Origin: Zygnema cylindricum
Lineage: Eukaryota; Streptophyta; Zygnematophyceae; Zygnematales; Zygnemataceae
Assembly: GCA_037447655.1 (NCBI GenBank)
Contig: JBBHKE010000169.1
Location: forward strand, 1 to 64,000
Length of the DNA: 64,000 nt
Direction of reading: 5' to 3'
Part shown: positions 62,198 to 64,000 of the stretch, piece by piece
How the letters are laid out: every line of letters begins with the position of its first letter
Position numbering within the stretch: position 1 is the stretch's first letter
Notes under the pieces: generated by a model
Told to the model about the DNA's origin: nothing
The model's database searches: none
What the model saw: the letters and a program-made list of their open reading frames with translations, nothing else
Made by a program: the position numbers and the translations under genes

Positions 62198-64000
62198 AAA
62201 TAGAACACTAAGTGATAGTGTTAGAAGTATGTTGTTGGATAAGAAGATAGGAAAAAGGTTTTGGGCAGAAGCAATGATTTGTGCTAATTACCTCAAAAAT
62301 AGAGTTCTTACTTCAGCTATAAAAGATCAAACACCATATGAGAGATGGACAGGCCGGAAACCAGACTTATCTCATTTAAAGGTTTTTCGGCAGTCAAGTA
62401 TTCAGTCTAGATACAGATCGGTCTAATTGGAAGCTAGATCCTAAAGGAAAACCGGGATACTTATTATGATATGATGAGGATGTTAAAGGATATAGAGTTT
62501 ATGATCTAAAAAAGAAAGATATAATCTTAGTAAAGCATCTAGTAGTTATGGATGAAGGAAAGTCTGTGGATCCCTTCAAATATACAAAGTCAGTAAAAAT
62601 CAGATTTGAGTCAAAAAATTCTGATGACTTTGAGCTTCCTAACTATCCAGGTTTTAGAGACGATGACATTCTTGAAGGTACAAATCAGACTGAAAAGGAC
62701 TCGGTTGTGGAAACTCTAGTGACAACTCTACCCGAAGCGGAAGACGTGGTGGAAATTGATTCAGAATCAAGGGATAGGGGAGAAACCAAGTTTGTTCCAA
62801 AGAATCCACGAGAACCATCTATTCCGGCCTCAGATTTTGAAAGGGGAAGGAGAAGTAGTAAAAGATTGCAAGAAAAAGAGGTTAATAACAAGGTAACAAA
62901 ACTATCTCATCAAGATGAACCTCAAACTTATGGAGAGGTGATGACTTGTCCAGAAAGAAATCGGTGGAAGACAGCTATCAATGAAGAGATGGCCTCAATT
63001 ATGGCAGCCGATACTTGGGAGCTGGTGGATTGTCCACCTAACCGAAAACCAATCGGTTGTAAGTGGGTTTTCAAATTAAAACTGAACCCATATAACACAA
63101 TCGAGCGCTACAAGGCCCGACTAGTGGCAAAGGGATTTACACAAAAAGAGGGAATTGACTACGAGGAAACCTTTGCCCCGGTGGTCAGATTTCCCTCCGT
63201 CCGCATACTTCTCAGCCTGGCAGCAGCGGAAGACATGGAAGTGCACCAGATGGACATCAAAACAACCTTTTTGCATGGAGAATTGGAAGAGGAGATCTTC
63301 ATGCCACAACCCGAAGGGTTTGTGGAAGAAGGAGAGAAGAGTAAGGTATGCCGGTTGATTAAATCTCTTTATGGTCTGAAATAGGCGCCTCGACACTGGA
63401 ATAAGAAGCTTGATGAGTTTCTTACCGGTCTAGGATATATCCGGATCAGCTCAGAGAACTCAATCTATGTTTTCGAAGATGAGGAAGGTTTTATATTTAT
63501 TGCAATTTATGTTGATGATTTGCTTGTTTAAGTAAATCAATGGAAAAAATTAATAAACTGAAAACCGATCTTAAGGGGAGATTTGAAATGAAGGATATGG
63601 GGGAAGCAAAATACATTTTGGGAATTCAAGTAGAGAGAGACCGAAAAAGAAAAATTATAAGATTCACTCAAAAGGAAGCAATAGGGAACATGCTTGAAAA
63701 ATTTCAAATGGATAAAGCTAATAGTTGTACAACTCCAATGGAATTGAAGAAGGGAAGTGAGGGAGTGAGGAAGAAGGACTCATAGTCTTAGACAAGGAAT
63801 TATCTCCTGAAGAACAGAAGTTCATGCAGACTATTCCTTACAGGCAAGTAGTGGGAAGTCTAATCTATTTTATGAATTGTACCCGGCCGGATTTAGCTGC
63901 AGCTGTAGGAGTGCTGAGTAGAAGTCTAAATGCTCCCACTAAGAAAGATTGGGAGGCAGCTAAGAGAGTTTTGAGATACTTGATAGGAACTAGGGATCTA
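62198..64000 (+). pseudogene. Integrase end, RT and RNase H start of element C
   Basis: LDKKIGKRFWAEAMICANYL, DQTPYERWTGRKPDLSHLKV, frameshift near 62395. Frame 62548-63384 (278 codons): linker ending IPASDFERGRRSSKRLQEKE, CPPNRKPIGCKWVFKLKLN, ETFAPVVRFPSVRILLSLAA, QMDIKTTFLHGELEEEIFM, LIKSLYGLK then TAG in place of Gln. YVDDLL with a frameshift near 63528, then KDMGEAKYILGIQVERDRK, a stop, and RNase H GSLIYFMNCTRPDLAAAVGV to the window end. Confidence 0.86.

Larger units (their letters stand above)
58073..64000 (+). mobile_element. Ty1/copia element C (3' end beyond window)
   Basis: 5' LTR about 58073-59108, primer site 59109-59121, gag, protease, integrase interrupted by a solo LTR (61143-62192), RT and the start of RNase H at the window end. 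Same family group as A and B. Numerous stops and frameshifts. It is inserted in element D. Confidence 0.87.

Overview
The window is eukaryotic nuclear DNA: AT-rich, intron-bearing and dominated by transposable elements. The only recognisable host genes are two copies of an ABC-G half-transporter most like the plant ABCG5/WBC5 group ([19 protein letters not shown] block, [12 protein letters not shown] junction, [12 protein letters not shown] start of the membrane half). With the Ty1/copia content this points to a land plant or a relative. The many introns and the copia type would suit an early-diverging plant lineage, but the species cannot be fixed from sequence alone. Base 1 is probably a contig edge, and there is a 10-N gap at 55686-55695.

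Layout. 307-6384 (-): ABCG5-like copy 1, eight exons, 3' end cut by the window edge, with a solo LTR in one intron. 6385-13978: non-coding sequence packed with DNA-transposon remnants (TA-flanked TIR elements, two adjacent hAT-type elements with perfect 8-bp target duplications, an 18-bp TIR element). 13979-24587: Ty1/copia element A1, with a smaller opposite-strand element (15548-19800) inside its gag. 24588-28635: AT-rich spacer with one possible small secreted-protein ORF. 28636-31892: truncated copia element B. 31893-34715: truncated copia element A2. 34716-40548: LTR fragments, a Harbinger-like element, a segmental duplication, a GTAC/CCCTAAA minisatellite and a cluster of TIR elements. 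40549-48480 (+): ABCG5-like copy 2, twelve exons, inverted relative to copy 1; the last exon(s) were not found. 48481-53700: hairpin array, an inverted duplication of an LTR, and sequence of unknown type. 53700-58072 (-): copia element D, of another lineage, broken by the gap. 58073-64000 (+): copia element C, running out of the window, with a solo LTR in its integrase region.

The two ABCG copies point away from each other across about 34 kb of nested transposons. Exon lengths match in all but one of the eight comparable exons, and all splice sites are kept, so both were probably functional until recently. Every copia pol region is broken by stops or frameshifts, so none looks able to move on its own.

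The most interesting signals are in the LTRs: (i) a primer-binding site complementary to the anticodon arm of initiator tRNA-Met, with the gag start codon inside it; (ii) a short dyad directly after the TATA box whose stem changes in compensating pairs between families; (iii) tRNA-like segments with B-box matches on the antisense strand of U3 in several families; (iv) a conserved CCATGGCTGCC-type block that reads as a three-codon ORF.
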